A DNA stretch of 64,000 nt, taken from the NCBI GenBank assembly GCA_947095585.1, contig OX352761.1:136864277-136928276 (forward strand), in the 5' to 3' direction. Both the position numbers and the translations under genes were made by a program. This document shows, in pieces, positions 10,994 through 22,959 of this stretch (within the stretch, counting starts at the first letter, position 1; the number at the start of each line of letters is the position of its first letter). Source of the stretch: Nephrocerus scutellatus. Its lineage: Eukaryota > Arthropoda > Insecta > Diptera > Pipunculidae. Under the pieces are notes generated by a model. It saw nothing but the letters and a program-made list of their open reading frames with translations. It did no database searches and was not told the origin of the DNA.

Positions 10994-13900
10994 CTACTCG
11001 CAGCTGTAGTACTTGTCGATGATCAACTGCTCGTAGATGGGTTTATTCAGTGGCGTTTTCTTAGACTCATAGAGAGTGATCTCGGTTAACTTTTCACCTG
11101 ACTTGCGGTGACTTCCACGGGTAATACGGGCGTACAACACTCGATTATCAATGCATTTGTTAAGCGCCGCCTGGACATCTTTGGGACGCATCCGTGCATT
11201 TGGCCGGAGGTTGGCAAGCTTCATTTCGAAGGTGCGCAACGGCCATGCCACCAGTTCCGATGGACACGTTCGCACACTTTTAGTCGGCACTGACTCAATA
11301 TTCAAAAAGTCCACATACAGAACATCTACCTCGCCGCCAGCGGCATTGTACGACCGAACAATAGCACGGTACCACAACTTATCCTTGGTGTAGCGAGCCA
11401 AGCAAATTGTCTTCGGTTCCAACTTTTGCAGTGGCGGTGCCTTCTTTGCCAAGTGCTGTATGCGACGATCCAGCTCAATTTCGCGGTACTTTAACTCGGC
11501 CATGTGCGGAAAGATGTGCAGAATAATGGGGCTACGAATGAAAACAACGTCACAGGTGAACGACTTAACGCCCGTTGGCAAACGCGGCATTTTAAACATT
11601 TCAATTCCGCTGAAATGCGAGAACAGCGATGAGCTGTCTCCCGGTTTGAAATTTTCAAACTCCGACGATGCAATGTCGTCGTTTTTCTGGCGGCTATTTC
11701 CGCGACTCTTTCGATTAGACAACGTGCTTTTGGTGTCGTCATCATCATCATTATCATTGACATCTTCAGCCGTCACTTCATGCCAGTACTTTGACCGAAA
11801 ACTGTACTCCAACTCGATGACATCTTCGTCTTCGGCGATGCAGGCATCAACACCGGCGGCATCGTCGCCTACAGCATCTGCAGCATCGTCAAAAAGATAA
11901 TGATCGCCTACCCAGTTTTCGTCTTCTTCGCCAAACGCCAAATCCTGGATCTCACCGCCGCCCCCACTTATCGGGCGTTTAATCGATTTATCGTATTTCA
12001 TCTTCTCAAACATTTGGTTGTACTCGTCGGGAGCGAACATACGCTTTTTAGCTGGCGGCGGCGGCGGCAGGAATGTTTGTTCTTCGGCGGGAATTTCCAT
12101 TTCGCCGCCGCTCAACATATTCCCATCATCATCTATTTGCATGCATTCCATGTATTTATCGAACGGATCGTCAAAATTGTCGTTTTTATTGACGACATCT
12201 TCGTAAAGATCATCCTCCTCTTCGATAGAAATGCTGTTGTGGCTGATGTTGAGCTTGCGAACAATATCATCCTCGCCACTCTCGGTCACTTGGTCGTCGT
12301 TCTCATCCTCTTCGTCGCGGTCTACTGCCAATTGCATCTTCCTTTCTATTTCATTCATTATGAGATCATCTTCATCCTGATTAGCTGGTTCAGCTAACAA
12401 AACGACTGGATCAATGTTAGCAGCTATTGGGTTCATATTTCTATATTTGCGACGCACAGCTGACGCTGCTGTCCCATTGCCGCTCGAATCAACATGCTTA
12501 GCTTTGATCAAATATGAGGCGAGGTCTTCGTTGCTAATGCGGATATCGCACCGCATAACCGATTTGCCCAGGTCTGTCTCGATCACCCTAACCGAGACGA
12601 GCTTGTCGACAATGGTTGCGTGTATCACATCGAGAACGTCTGTCGTATATGCTGAATCCGAGTTCACCGGACAAATACCATCGAGCTCGTACTTGCTCGC
12701 TTGAATGGCGATATTGGGGTAGGGTGCGTGTGGGCGCAATTCGTGCAACAGACAATTCTCTACGTTGCCGTAGTCGACGAAACGCACCTGGAATGATTGG
12801 TCTGCCTGAATACGTTGGATGATTGCTCGGTAGAGCTTCCCATCGAGATGGTATTTGGCCAAGCATGGCCGACCGACGCACCAGTAATCGCTGTCGAATT
12901 CGGTTGGCTCTGGCTTCTTGCCAAATATTTTGGCTATATTCGTTCGCAACTGGATTAGAAATTCATGCGATTCAGCATCGTGTAGGTAGATGTATCCACC
13001 ATAGTCGACATATGTGGGATAAGCTGCAAATAGAGTCTTTGCAATAGGCTTTGCGGGTAGCCATTCTTCGGCATCGTTCTGTTCAACCTCCGCTGCTGGT
13101 AAACTAAGTTCGAGCATCTGGTCAACCTTTACAAATTCTGGCAATTTGGTGTCATTTAGCATTGTGATCTCCCCGGACATATTTCCAGAAATAAAAGCTT
13201 CCTCCGTTAATTGGCCAATTGTGCTGTTGAAGTTTTTGTACCAATCCTGCAACGTTTGCTCGCCCTCGGCTATTTCCATTTGCATTAAACCGTCCATCTG
13301 TAGGGTTATGTCAAGTTTTTCCACTAAATGTGCAAGTCCGGCACAGACAAGCTGACGATTAATGTTGGTATACTTGGTGATGCATGGAGCCAGTGCGTCA
13401 GCCGTTTCAATGTTCATGCCCCAGAGAACAACCGGAATGGAGCCGTCTTTTGCAGTGCCTTGCTTTGTTGCTCCAAGCGATTCATAAAGATCCACTTCAT
13501 ATTTGAATTGATCGATTGCCGAGTGTGACCAGTGTCCCACGCCTCCAGTAGGCTGGACGCACGCCAAATGGCATCGGAATGCCCCATTTGTGACACGATC
13601 GAATAGGCTGTCGATTGGTGCCAGAACATCCTTTCGTATCGAGCGGATAGTTCGACCTTTGTCCCGCAAAAACACAACAAACGGACGCTCAAGATCACTT
13701 TCATAATCAATGTCCTTTATGATGGCTCGATACCATCCGGGAAATTGTTGCAATCCACCGGCAGACGTCTTTGAGCTGGTGTATACCAGGCAATGATCAC
13801 CAACATTCCAGTCCTTACTTTCAATCTGATGGGACGATGACGGAGAATCCGGCATATTCGATTGAGCCAACTGAATCTGCTGATGGAAATCCATTAGACC

Positions 13901-16900
13901 CGGCAGGAAGTCCACCAATTGAACGTAGAATTCACCAGGATTCTCAATATGGACAATCTTAATGGCCGTTCGCTTTAAAGTTTTCAATGTTAGCCTTGGT
14001 TTGGCGTTGGTGGAAACTGACGCCGCCACAGGTGATTTCTCCTTAGTGACGACGACAGCGGCAGATGACCTCTTAGCTGCCAAAGCAGACGATGATGCCG
14101 ACCACTTACGATGAGTGTTCCGCATTTGGGATCCTTCTCCGGTCGACACGGCGTGCTTGAACTTCACCAGCATTGCTCCGATGTTCATTTCCGTTTGCTT
14201 TCTGGTCACATGCAACATAACTTTGTAGCTTTGTGATTGCTTCGTGGAGCAGATGGTTATTTGAAGCGATGGATTCTTTGTCATTTGTGCAAAATCGGCA
14301 ATGGCTATATCGCTCCAGATGTAGTCTTGCTCCTGCAACGGCTCCAAATCGACCAGGCAACATTCAAAGGCGAATTCCTTGTAACTGGAGAATTTCTCCT
14401 CCAGCATGTACATCTGTTTCCAGTTAACTGTTTCGTATGAGCCCTCGTCGACAAGACGAATGCGAACTTTCCCTGTAAATAATGCAATGATTCTCGTAAA
14501 TATCAATCAAGAGTTCATTTTACTGACCACCACTTTTTATCTCCTCCACGCAAGCGCGGAACCACTTTTGCGCTATGAGAACGGCACAACTCATTTGCAA
14601 CTGGGCGTTGAAAATCTTTTGGTTTGCGTTGTTTTTCGCCGAGTAGGTTGCGTTGAGTTCCTCACACATTGCCTTCATGTTAGCATACTGGTCCAACTAC
14701 TCGTATTGTTGTGGGTAAAAAAAAAGAAGAATATCAGTTGTTAGTTAGGCCGCCCGCCAGCCAAGCAAACAAACCAACCAACCTTAATTGCATAAAACTC
14801 CTGCGGATTCTCGATGTGAATGATCTTTGCTCGAAACATTGTGCCCGGCTGGTAGTGATGTTTCATTAGGCGTTGCTTGATTTTCGACATTGGTGCAATT
14901 TTCTAGAATAGAAAAAGGAAAAATAGATCAACAATTGGTGGAACACAATAAAAAAAAAGACAAAAGTACAACCAACAGTTCAACCACCTTTCCACGACGA
15001 ATGGCTATACGCACCGAAAGGACCCCAATGCCTATCAAGACATTGGGCCAAAGATCGTCAACACAACAAAAGGTTTGACATGGGATCCACTTCTTACATT
15101 TGCTTTATTTTGCTTTGCATGAATGTTTTTTTTTTTGCTTTTGGAGTGGGCCTCCCGGCAAGCCTAATCTGCCTTCTAATAATTAGGGCCGGGATCGGGT
15201 CGAACCCAGGTGCCAGAATCTGGTACTGCTCGATCTGTAACTTCCTATACGGAAAAGTGTAGCCTCTGTGCGCTGCAACAGTTGTGCCAAATGGTGTCAT
15301 CTGCGGCAATGCTCAGGGCTACACAGTGACAACGATTATAACACCAATTTCGTTGGCACATGTTGCTCCCAAGGAGCTTCACAACATGGACGTCCTGTTC
15401 TACGCAAAAGTGTTAAAATGCGACCCAAACCACCCTACATTCACCGCCCTTGAGCTACATAACTCCAGCTTGGATTATCTAGGTGCTCTCTCCTATAGCC
15501 GGCTAGGACCGCACCAGGCGCGGAAGTTCTACCAAAGAGTCCGCGGTATGGCGCAATATACTCCGAGTTGCACATACTGACTGCATAGACAAAAAGGTTA
15601 ATCTGATCGCCGATTTCAAAGGCATCTTAGATCAATGGGAAGAGCACTTTCATGAGTTGCTAAATGGTCTGCTAACTGAGAATTTTGAGGCTCCACCAAT
15701 GAGCGAAGACCATACTATGCTGCCGCCACCAAGCATAGACGAAGTTAGCAGAGCGACAAATTGGCTCAAAAATAATAAGGCCCCGGGATCAGATGGTGTC
15801 CAAGCGGAGCTTATTAAGTCAGGAGGGTCCGCAATACACCAAGCAATTCATGAACTAATAGTGCAAGTATAGGAGGAAGAAGCGATGCCAGAAGACTGGC
15901 GAAGAGGCATCCTGTGCCCCATACATAACAAAGGAGATATCACAACATGCAGCAATTATCGTGTATAACGTTGTTGAGTATCGAGTATATTGAGTATAAG
16001 ATTTTCTCCTCTATCCTACAAGACAGGTTAGCGCCATACGCTAAAGTCCATACCAGTGTGGCTTCATCCCAGGCAAATCAACAACAGGTGATGGAGAGTT
16101 TCAAAACTCACTACACCATATTTTTATAGACTTTAAAACCGCCTATTATAGTCTATCATATAGGAACGATCTGAATGGACTTATAGAGGATAAGTCCATT
16201 CAGATACTCGTTTACGCAAAAAAACATCGACATCGTTGTTAGAAGCCAGAGGGCTGTACAGGAAGCTTTCATCTTGATCGAGCGGGCGGCACGAAGTCTG
16301 TGGCTGCACATAAATGAGAGCAAAACAAAGTACATGGTGGCCACGTCAGCCAGTAGAAGGAATCCTTTAACTATCTCTGGTCAACCGTAGCAGCCGATAA
16401 CAGCATGGAACCAGAAAGCGTTACCGTGATGTCAACATCGTAAAGAGAATTAAGTTCAGTAGGCTCCGGTGGGCAGGACAGCTAGCTCGCATGAGCGAAG
16501 CGGATCATGCTCGGAAAGACCTTTTCGGTAGGATGTATGGAACAGGACAGCGAGGCTGGCCAAGCCTACGCTGGAAGGATTGCGTAGACCAGGACGCCCA
16601 GAGTTTAGGGATGCCAAACTGGATGACATCGGCTCGAAATCGAAGGGGTGGAGAGATTTTTTGCAGGTGGCCAGGACCGGACACCGGTTGTAGAGCCAAA
16701 TATAGTGATGATGACAATTAGGACATAATAATTTTGTATTTAGGCGCTCCAAGAGGATTCAGTTCTTGTGTTAATTGGATCTTGTAAGGGTGTAGGCCAA
16801 TATCTTTATGCAAAATTCGCCACAATGGAGGACTGAGAGATTCCCAATTATTTGTTATGATCGGCGTGGTGTCTCCGACCGGTGCGTTGTCTCACTTGCA

Positions 16901-18686
16901 CGATAGTGAATATGTTGCCTTGAAGTTATCCACTGTATCATGCATAGCCTGTCTGGTGGGACGATATTATCTACTGTATCATGCATAGCCTGTCTGGTGG
17001 GACGATAATTACGATCGAAAATTTGAGTAAGCACTCTTAAAGTTGTGACCACCTACTCAGAATTTCGGTAGTAATTCTTCCAAACCTCGTTCATTAGTGA
17101 ACTTCAACATGAGCTACTCCAATACATTAATTTTGTTTCAGAGATAGTCATTCTATCATAGAACCGCGCAGGTGCATCGAATTCCAACTAAAACTTCAAA
17201 GCTCACCTTCCTCGGGGACGTCTCCATGAGGCTCGGCACCTCCAAGGCTAGGCCTGTGTATAAAAAAGCATCCCGCACGGAAATTGGTTCTGGTGTGTGC
17301 GTTGTAAAGATATCTACTTTCCACTGGTTCGCCTTTACCTCCTCATGGACGTACATTTGAATTGGATTGCTGTGGAGTGTCGAAAAAGAAGATGAATGAT
17401 TAAAAGTTCAACGGATTTGTATCCCTACTGCTCACTTTTGAATTATGTCGACCATCAGACTGCGGCATTCGTCGTTCCAGCATTTCTCTGCGGGAATAAT
17501 GTCGTAGATGCTGCAGCGAATTGCTGCCGGCGGAATGGTCAGATTCTCCTCATCGATGTCGCAGATTCTATTCCAAGGAAAAAGTTGAGAGAAGAGAAAA
17601 ACTCATAATGCGCGTGCACACAAAGCAATTTCTTACCCATTCTCTGGAACTTCCACTTCCAAGCCGAAATCCAATAGGAACACCTTGTAGGTTTCCTTGC
17701 TGACGGTCTTTTTGACAACTGCACGATACCATGCCTTGTCGCTGACGTGATACACCATGTATGTCTTTCCTTCGGCGACCACTTTTGGCATTGAGTTCTT
17801 CGACTCAACGAACTTCTCGTCAATGGAACGAATCATTGGAATCGCTGACTGCAGCTGAATATAGAAATGGTCAGGCGATGTAATGTGCATAATCTGAGCG
17901 AGTGCGCGTTTTCCGCTAAAAGATGTAGAAATTGAAGCTGCCACCGACGATGATGAACATTTACATTGGCTGCCCAAAGATATGGCCTTTAGCAGAGCTG
18001 CTTGGTTCTTCTTGTTCGAAGCAGCTTTATTGTTGTCGTCTTGGTTGTCATAGTAGCTCGTCATTAGGTCATCAAAAGTTTCACCCTCTATGGTATCAGC
18101 ATCTCTGAGTGATCGATTTGTATCATACATCGGTCCAATGCGAATTGTGAGTCGAGGTTCAATTGTTGATCCGCGGAACAGCTTCCGTATTTCAGCTTTG
18201 GGATTCTTGTGGGGTTCAAATCTAGAAAGCGAAATACCAGAAATAATTGACATACATGATAAAAAGATCGAAACGCACATATATGGATTTGTATCAATTT
18301 GCGAAATCTGCACATGACAGGGCAGCTGTTCCAATTGATTGCTCACCACTGACATGATCTCGGGTAGGTGCAAGTTACTTGGGGGTTTTCGAGAAAAGAA
18401 CTCAATTTGCGCTCGCATATTCTGGACAGTTGAAAGATACAGGTTAAATGATGTACTATAACCATACTTGTGGGTGACTTACATTTATCGTACTCTGTTT
18501 GTCGCTCAATTCGGCGAGTGCATCGCGAATCTTTTGCTGCGGCAACTGACAGCTGTCACGAAAGTAGGCAAGCATTTTTTGCTCCTCCAATTGAAGGAAA
18601 CTATGAAGGCTCAAGAAAAACTCGGTCACATCTTGAACAGTTTGCAATGCATACTCTTCCAATTGTTTTTCGGTCGATTTTATGTT
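10994..18686 (-). CDS. qin: Qin/Kumo-like (RNF17/TDRD4 family) five-Tudor piRNA-pathway protein, 5' exons not found
   Basis: In flies Qin sits in germline nuage and promotes Aub-Ago3 ping-pong amplification of piRNAs. Exons on the minus strand are 18686-18483, 18421-18279, 18221-17637, 17567-17436, 17369-17207, 14902-14783, 14696-14528 and 14472-10994. All have GT-AG borders and compatible phases, giving 1664 aa ending in YYSCE. An N-terminal helical, probably coiled-coil stretch ([20 protein letters not shown]) resembles the post-B-box region of RNF17-type proteins. Five Tudor domains follow. Their core motifs lie near 17720 (WYRAVV), 14560 (WFRACV), 13720 (WYRAII), 12830 (LYRAII, with VDYGN) and 11365 (WYRAIV). 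A Glu/Asp-rich linker lies between Tudor 4 and 5. The 2.3-kb intron 14903-17206 carries a LINE. The RING and B-box exons expected upstream were not identified. Five Tudors plus coiled coil favour Qin over other Tudor proteins. Confidence 0.87.
15160..16735 (+). mobile_element. RTE-like non-LTR retrotransposon, broken, in a qin intron
   Basis: Fragments of one ORF appear in shifting frames: a Cys-rich stretch, then the RT start ([20 protein letters not shown] near 15760-15830), [12 protein letters not shown] (15885-15920), a catalytic-block remnant [11 protein letters not shown] (16120-16160), and the C-terminal region [11 protein letters not shown] (16460-16495). The end is GAGCCAAATATAGTGATGATGA near 16690-16712. 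Stops, frameshifts and an internal deletion around 16410 show that it is dead. It lies on the strand opposite to qin. Clade assignment to RTE is inferred from the short triplet tail and C-terminus. Confidence 0.8.
16932..17010. repeat. 41-bp tandem duplication in the qin intron
   Basis: CTGTATCATGCATAGCCTGT and the following bases occur at 16932 and again 41 bases later, nearly identical over the whole unit. This is a recent local duplication with no evident function. Confidence 0.85.
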
Positions 18687-18797
18687 CTGTAAGAAGAAAT
18701 GGAAGAGCAAAAAAAGTTTGAAATGAGAAATCAGTTGAATTATTTCTTAAGGAACAGAATAAATAAAACAAAACAGTATGCGACGTATAAGTTTCAA

Positions 18798-19015
18798 GCT
18801 GGCTTCGTGGCTTTGGGTGTTAGTGCGTTCGACTACTGAGCGGAAGCTTCGAACTTTGAACGAGCTCTCTGTGTCTGACAAACGACCGAGAGTAATAAAT
18901 GCTATGTGAAGGAAAGCTTCTTAATTTGCCTTTCGGACATTTGAATTGTAAGTCACTTCCATTTGTGTGCAAAAATATAACACGCACAACATGAATGTGG
19001 TCGCAAGAAGTTAGA
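18798..19015 (+). mobile_element. tRNA-derived SINE-like element, diverged
   Basis: The 3' half (GTAAGTCACTTCCATTTGTG, then a GCACAACATGAATG and GTCGCAAGAAG block) matches the SINE copies at 26.2, 59.4 and 61.9 kb. The head resembles a degenerate tRNA (TTAGTGCGTTCGACTACTGAGC). It lies just upstream of the first resolved qin exon. Confidence 0.6.
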
Positions 19016-19094
19016 AGTTAGTTATATTAGGTCGAATGTACTCAAAAGAAATCCGCCCTTAAATGTGACACGCCCATCAGCGTGGTAAATCCTG

Positions 19095-19383
19095 GGAGTC
19101 TGCTCTTCATCACCTTGTTTTCAGGATTAAAAAGAGTACGGTGAACGGAGCCTTCACCATAGGGTTGTTTATTGATTTTGAGGGAACTTTTGACAACACT
19201 ACCTATGACTCTATGTGCAACTCTGCTGAGAGGCATGGAGTGGAACCAACCTTAACCAGATGGATTCACTACATGCTTTCCCGCCTGCTTCTTCAGACAG
19301 GCGAGAATATGGATGATAAAGTTACGGTCGAGATGACACAAGGTGGAGTCCTTTCATCGCTTCTATGGTGCCCACAAGTTTAA
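19095..19383 (+). mobile_element. Non-LTR reverse transcriptase fragment (I-superfamily-like)
   Basis: An 80-codon open frame reads GLFIDFEGTFDNTTYDSMCN, then VEPTLTRWIHYML, then VEMTQGGVLSSLLW. These are RT blocks with the first catalytic Asp and the TQGGVLSPLLW motif; P in that motif is changed to S. Only this part survives. Confidence 0.75.
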
Positions 19384-19555
19384 CGCTAGTAATTCCTCGC
19401 ATTAATGGTTTAAGAGAGATATCCTTGCCATTACGCCCACACGCTTAACGCTAGTAATTCCTAGCATTAATGGTTCAAGATATCCTTGCCATTACGACCA
19501 CACGCTTAACGCTAGCACTTCATCACATATAGTGGTTCAAGACTGCCAACTGCCA
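19381..19555. repeat. 61-65 bp tandem repeat, about 2.7 copies
   Basis: TTAACGCTAGTAATTCCT starts units at about 19380, 19445 and 19506 (the last diverged). Each contains ATTAATGGTT and ATATCCTTGCCATTACG. It directly abuts the end of the RT fragment, so it may be a 3' repeat of that element or an independent minisatellite. Confidence 0.75.
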
Positions 19556-19599
19556 ACGCAACGACACACGTCTTGCTACCCGCATAGTTAGATACACAA

Positions 19600-20005
19600 C
19601 GCCACGATGCTACGCTTCGCCAGCCTTTATTTTTTGTTTTTTGTTTAAATTTCTTTTGCACTTAACAGATTTCTCCTAAGTACTATACTTTTTGAGTTAT
19701 TTAAAAAATCTCGAAAAACTGTCACTTCGTGCACTTCCGGCTGTCGGATTTCCGTCAGAATCATCTGGCTCCTCACAATATAAAGCTTATATATAAAATT
19801 TCATCTCGGTAAGTTCAGCCGTCTGGGCTGTAGAGTGGACACAGACAGACAGACAGACAGACAGACAGAGATTTTTTTATTTTCGCCTTTTCTGACTCAG
19901 GAGATACGGTAATGGGAAAATCTGCAAAAATCCTAGTTCGAAAATTTTCATGATTACTATACTTCCTTTTACTATATAAAAGAAAGTAATATTTGTATTT
20001 AGGTT
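19600..20005. repeat. Unclassified repeat-like segment with (ACAG)n and a terminal hairpin
   Basis: It holds an ACAG microsatellite (about 19839-19870) in a GC-richer context. It ends at an imperfect hairpin, ATACTTCCTTTTACTATATA followed by AAAGAAAGTAAT. The organisation suggests a transposon end, but no coding sequence identifies it. Confidence 0.3.
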
Positions 20006-22039
20006 CATGATTGTACCCAAAAATAAAAACAAAAAATTAAGGCAATGTCAAAATGTTATCCACAAGCATTACATAATGGAGTGCGAAGGAAAGATAGCAT
20101 TGCAACACATATCAATTTGAAAGTTTTCCCTCAACGCGTCTTGAGACGCTTACAAGTCAGTTGCAGTTTTTTTTTTTTTGAAAAATTTTAAATTTATTGA
20201 AAAGAAAAGATACTAAGTTAAGGGACCTTTAGATTATCTGTTTAACGTAAGCTGAAACTGAGAGTGGAGGAAATCACATAAGTTCCAGTCACAGTTCCCA
20301 TAAGGAGCTAAGCACCACATTATGGCATACGTCTACCAAGTTCCTCTGAATAATTGGGAGTTAAACTTCATACCTTACCTTAGAATGGAGTTAGTAATGT
20401 AATGATACTTTGGAATTATATACATTACCATGTTAAGCTGACCTCAATTGGTTGTGAAGTTACTCACTCACATGCATCAACAGAAATCCAAATTCAAATT
20501 AAACTCACTTTATAGTGTAACGTCCAAATGCTGCTGCACACACAGCTGGAAATATTCCCTCTAGCCTAGTCGAGGAAAGAAAAAATTTCCCACGGAACAT
20601 ATTTGGAGACTTTTTTTGGGCAATTTTCCAAATTCCAATTGATTACGAGTTCTTGAATTCGACTGCGGAGTAATCCCAATACCTTTCAATCGATCGATCG
20701 GTCAGTCGAATTGAAATCGAATAAAAAAACGCCATCACTCAATGAGGATCCCCAACTGCAGCGGTCTATAATATAATTGAGTAATTCTTGGCGAAGATGG
20801 TAGTAAATATCTGAGTAGTAACAACGGATCGAGGCATTAGCGCAACTGATTAAGCAAAGTGTTGTTGCATTCAACAGACAACTGAATGAACGTCAGCCCG
20901 CGGTCTGATGGTAGAGGAAATGACAACAACAACGAAAAATCCTAAGAAAAAATTACCTTCGACGTATTGATATTAATTGCGGATAGTTTGCTGGCTAACT
21001 AGTGGGGGGGGGGAGAGTGGTAGTATTCCTCGTACTCCACCAGCAACATTTGGTAGCGCGGAGCAACTACGTACTCGCACGCATCATGATGTAATTTGTT
21101 AAATTCGCATTTATTTGCACAAAAATGCTGCTGATGCTGTTGGTTTTCTTTGATTTTAGCTTAACCCACTGCCGACTGCCGCATTGTTGTGTAATTACAG
21201 TGGTGCTCAACGACGGACAGACGAGATTTAGTGTCAGTGGTGTTGTGATCCGGCTGATTATCCAACTAATCAGGGTAACGGGACTAACTAACAGACGTAC
21301 TAACGTCGTACGTGTCTGAATTCAGTTAATGGCATCGCTCGCAGTAAGTCAGTTGTGCGAGTGTATTTAAATCTTTTTTATCAAACACTAGCTTAGTTAG
21401 AGTTTAGTTGGTTTACGGAATAATTCGCACGATTGCATGCATGCCGAATGTTACTCGTATATATAAAGTTCAGGATTAAGATAATCACTTTTCGCATTTA
21501 ATTTCGGTAAATTTCAAAAGTTCTTCAGTGGATTTCCACCATCAGTATGAGCAGAAAATAGGAAAGTTAAGTTTATAAACAAAAAATGCTAGTCAATTAG
21601 TTTGAAAATGTAATCAGATATCAGATTTATCCAACTTGCAGGAATTCCAATGTAAAACAAACTGACATGAATATCAAAAGTACCGCATGCCACCTACACA
21701 AACAGCCGAGACCCAGTATGAAACGAAAGGACACTCACAAGAAATCTGAACATATGCTTCAGGAAAGAAACAAAGGAGCGATGGTAATAGTGGTAAGAGT
21801 CCGTAAATTATTTGCATTATCGATCAGTCTGTCTATGTTGTGACGAAAATGTCTTAATCTGTGCAACAGGAGAGAAATTTAATACGCGTAGGTAAAGTCG
21901 TGCAGTTAGATTGCATTTAGGCGCCAGTTAGATACGGTTGAGTGTTCCCGATTGGTTTGCATCTCAACTTTACAAGTAATTTAAAAAACTGTAAGGGCCA
22001 AAAGATCGTCACCCTTAGACAAGTGATATAAAAATGTCT
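20006..22039. other. Non-coding region upstream of the resolved qin exons
   Basis: Expected to hold the missing 5' exons of the qin-like gene if these are in the window. I found no RING (C-x2-C ... CxH-x2-C-x2-C) pattern on the minus strand. A 62-codon minus-strand open stretch (20973-21160) contains CEFNKLHHDACEY and GC-rich third positions, but its splice signals are poor. A G10 run lies at 21003-21012. Confidence 0.35.
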
Positions 22040-22300
22040 ACGAGTTTCAAAACTCACTACACAATCTTTTTATAGACTTAAAAGCCGCCTTTGATAGCAT
22101 AGCCAGAGTAGAACTTTATAAAGCCATGAGAGAATTCGGCATCCCAAGTAAACTGACACGACTAGGTAGGTTGACCATGACCGATGCTATAAAAATATCC
22201 GGATCACTACCAAGCCCATTCAACATCTATAACGGTCTCCGACAAGAGGATGGACTGGTCTGCGTCCTCTTCAACGTTGGACGTAGGAGAAAGCTCAAAA
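22040..22300 (+). mobile_element. RTE-like LINE fragment (RT core)
   Basis: It starts with TTTCAAAACTCACTACAC, shared with the LINE at 16.1 kb. It then reads LFIDLKAAFDSIARVELYKA and on to SPFNIYNGLRQ across a short frameshift. This is the block that is deleted or decayed in the 16-kb copy. Confidence 0.75.
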
Positions 22301-22331
22301 CTTAGTGAAAAAAACCAACCAACCAACCAAC

Positions 22332-22613
22332 TATGTAGTCAGGCAAATTTTTCATAAACGTCGTGTCGGTGATGAATGTACTGGTGAATTGTTGTTGTTT
22401 AAGTAACAATTCGATGACGTTTAATTCTTCTTCTGTAGGGGCGAGCAGTGTGTGATTGCTGTGACAGTCGCTCAGCGGTTGCAGCGGTTGGTTTAAGTGC
22501 TGTTGTTGTTCTTTCAAATCACGGTTTGTTTCGATTGTATCGGAATGTGTCCTATTCGTCTGATGTGCGAATTTAGGGTCGATGTGTTTAACATTCGTGG
22601 TCCGTTCGTCCAT
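22332..22613 (-). CDS. Candidate first coding exon of an unrecognised gene (or 5' exon of qin)
   Basis: A 94-codon frame starts MDERTTNVKHIDPKF and ends TTFMKNLPDYI at a possible donor ATA|GTTGGT, in phase 0. Composition is protein-like: varied codons, a Q-rich patch, then an acidic/helical segment EEELNVIELLLKQQQ. I do not recognise the family. It is on the same strand and about 3.6 kb upstream of the first resolved qin exon, so it could be an upstream qin exon or a separate gene. It contains one Cys and so is not the RING. The donor context GTTGGTTGG is unusual and a bordering stretch is duplicated at 24.0 kb. Confidence 0.4.
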
Positions 22614-22959
22614 TTAGAAGACCACAAACATGCTATTCTGGCACTAACGCACTAACAGAAACACAGGTTAATGCTGATTCCGACGTTCAACTCACGTTCA
22701 ACGGTTACAAATATGTGCCAGTATTTTTGTTCCCGCCCCACAGTCTCACCATCTATGTACGTAGTTATATAGCTTATCAAACGCAATCACAGTTCAACCA
22801 TTGTTCCAATGCGGAATTTAATTTCATGTGGCTCAAAGTCAAAGCGCGTAAGCATAACATTCACTACTGCTTTCTATACTCAAGCCCTCATTTACACAGA
22901 GTCTCAACTTGTAGTTAGCTAGAAAAATTGTCTGACTCTATTACTAGAATTTTATCACT

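Noticed and set aside
11460..12704. Plus-strand frames opposite the qin exon
   Set aside because: They are antisense shadows of a well-supported Tudor-domain exon.
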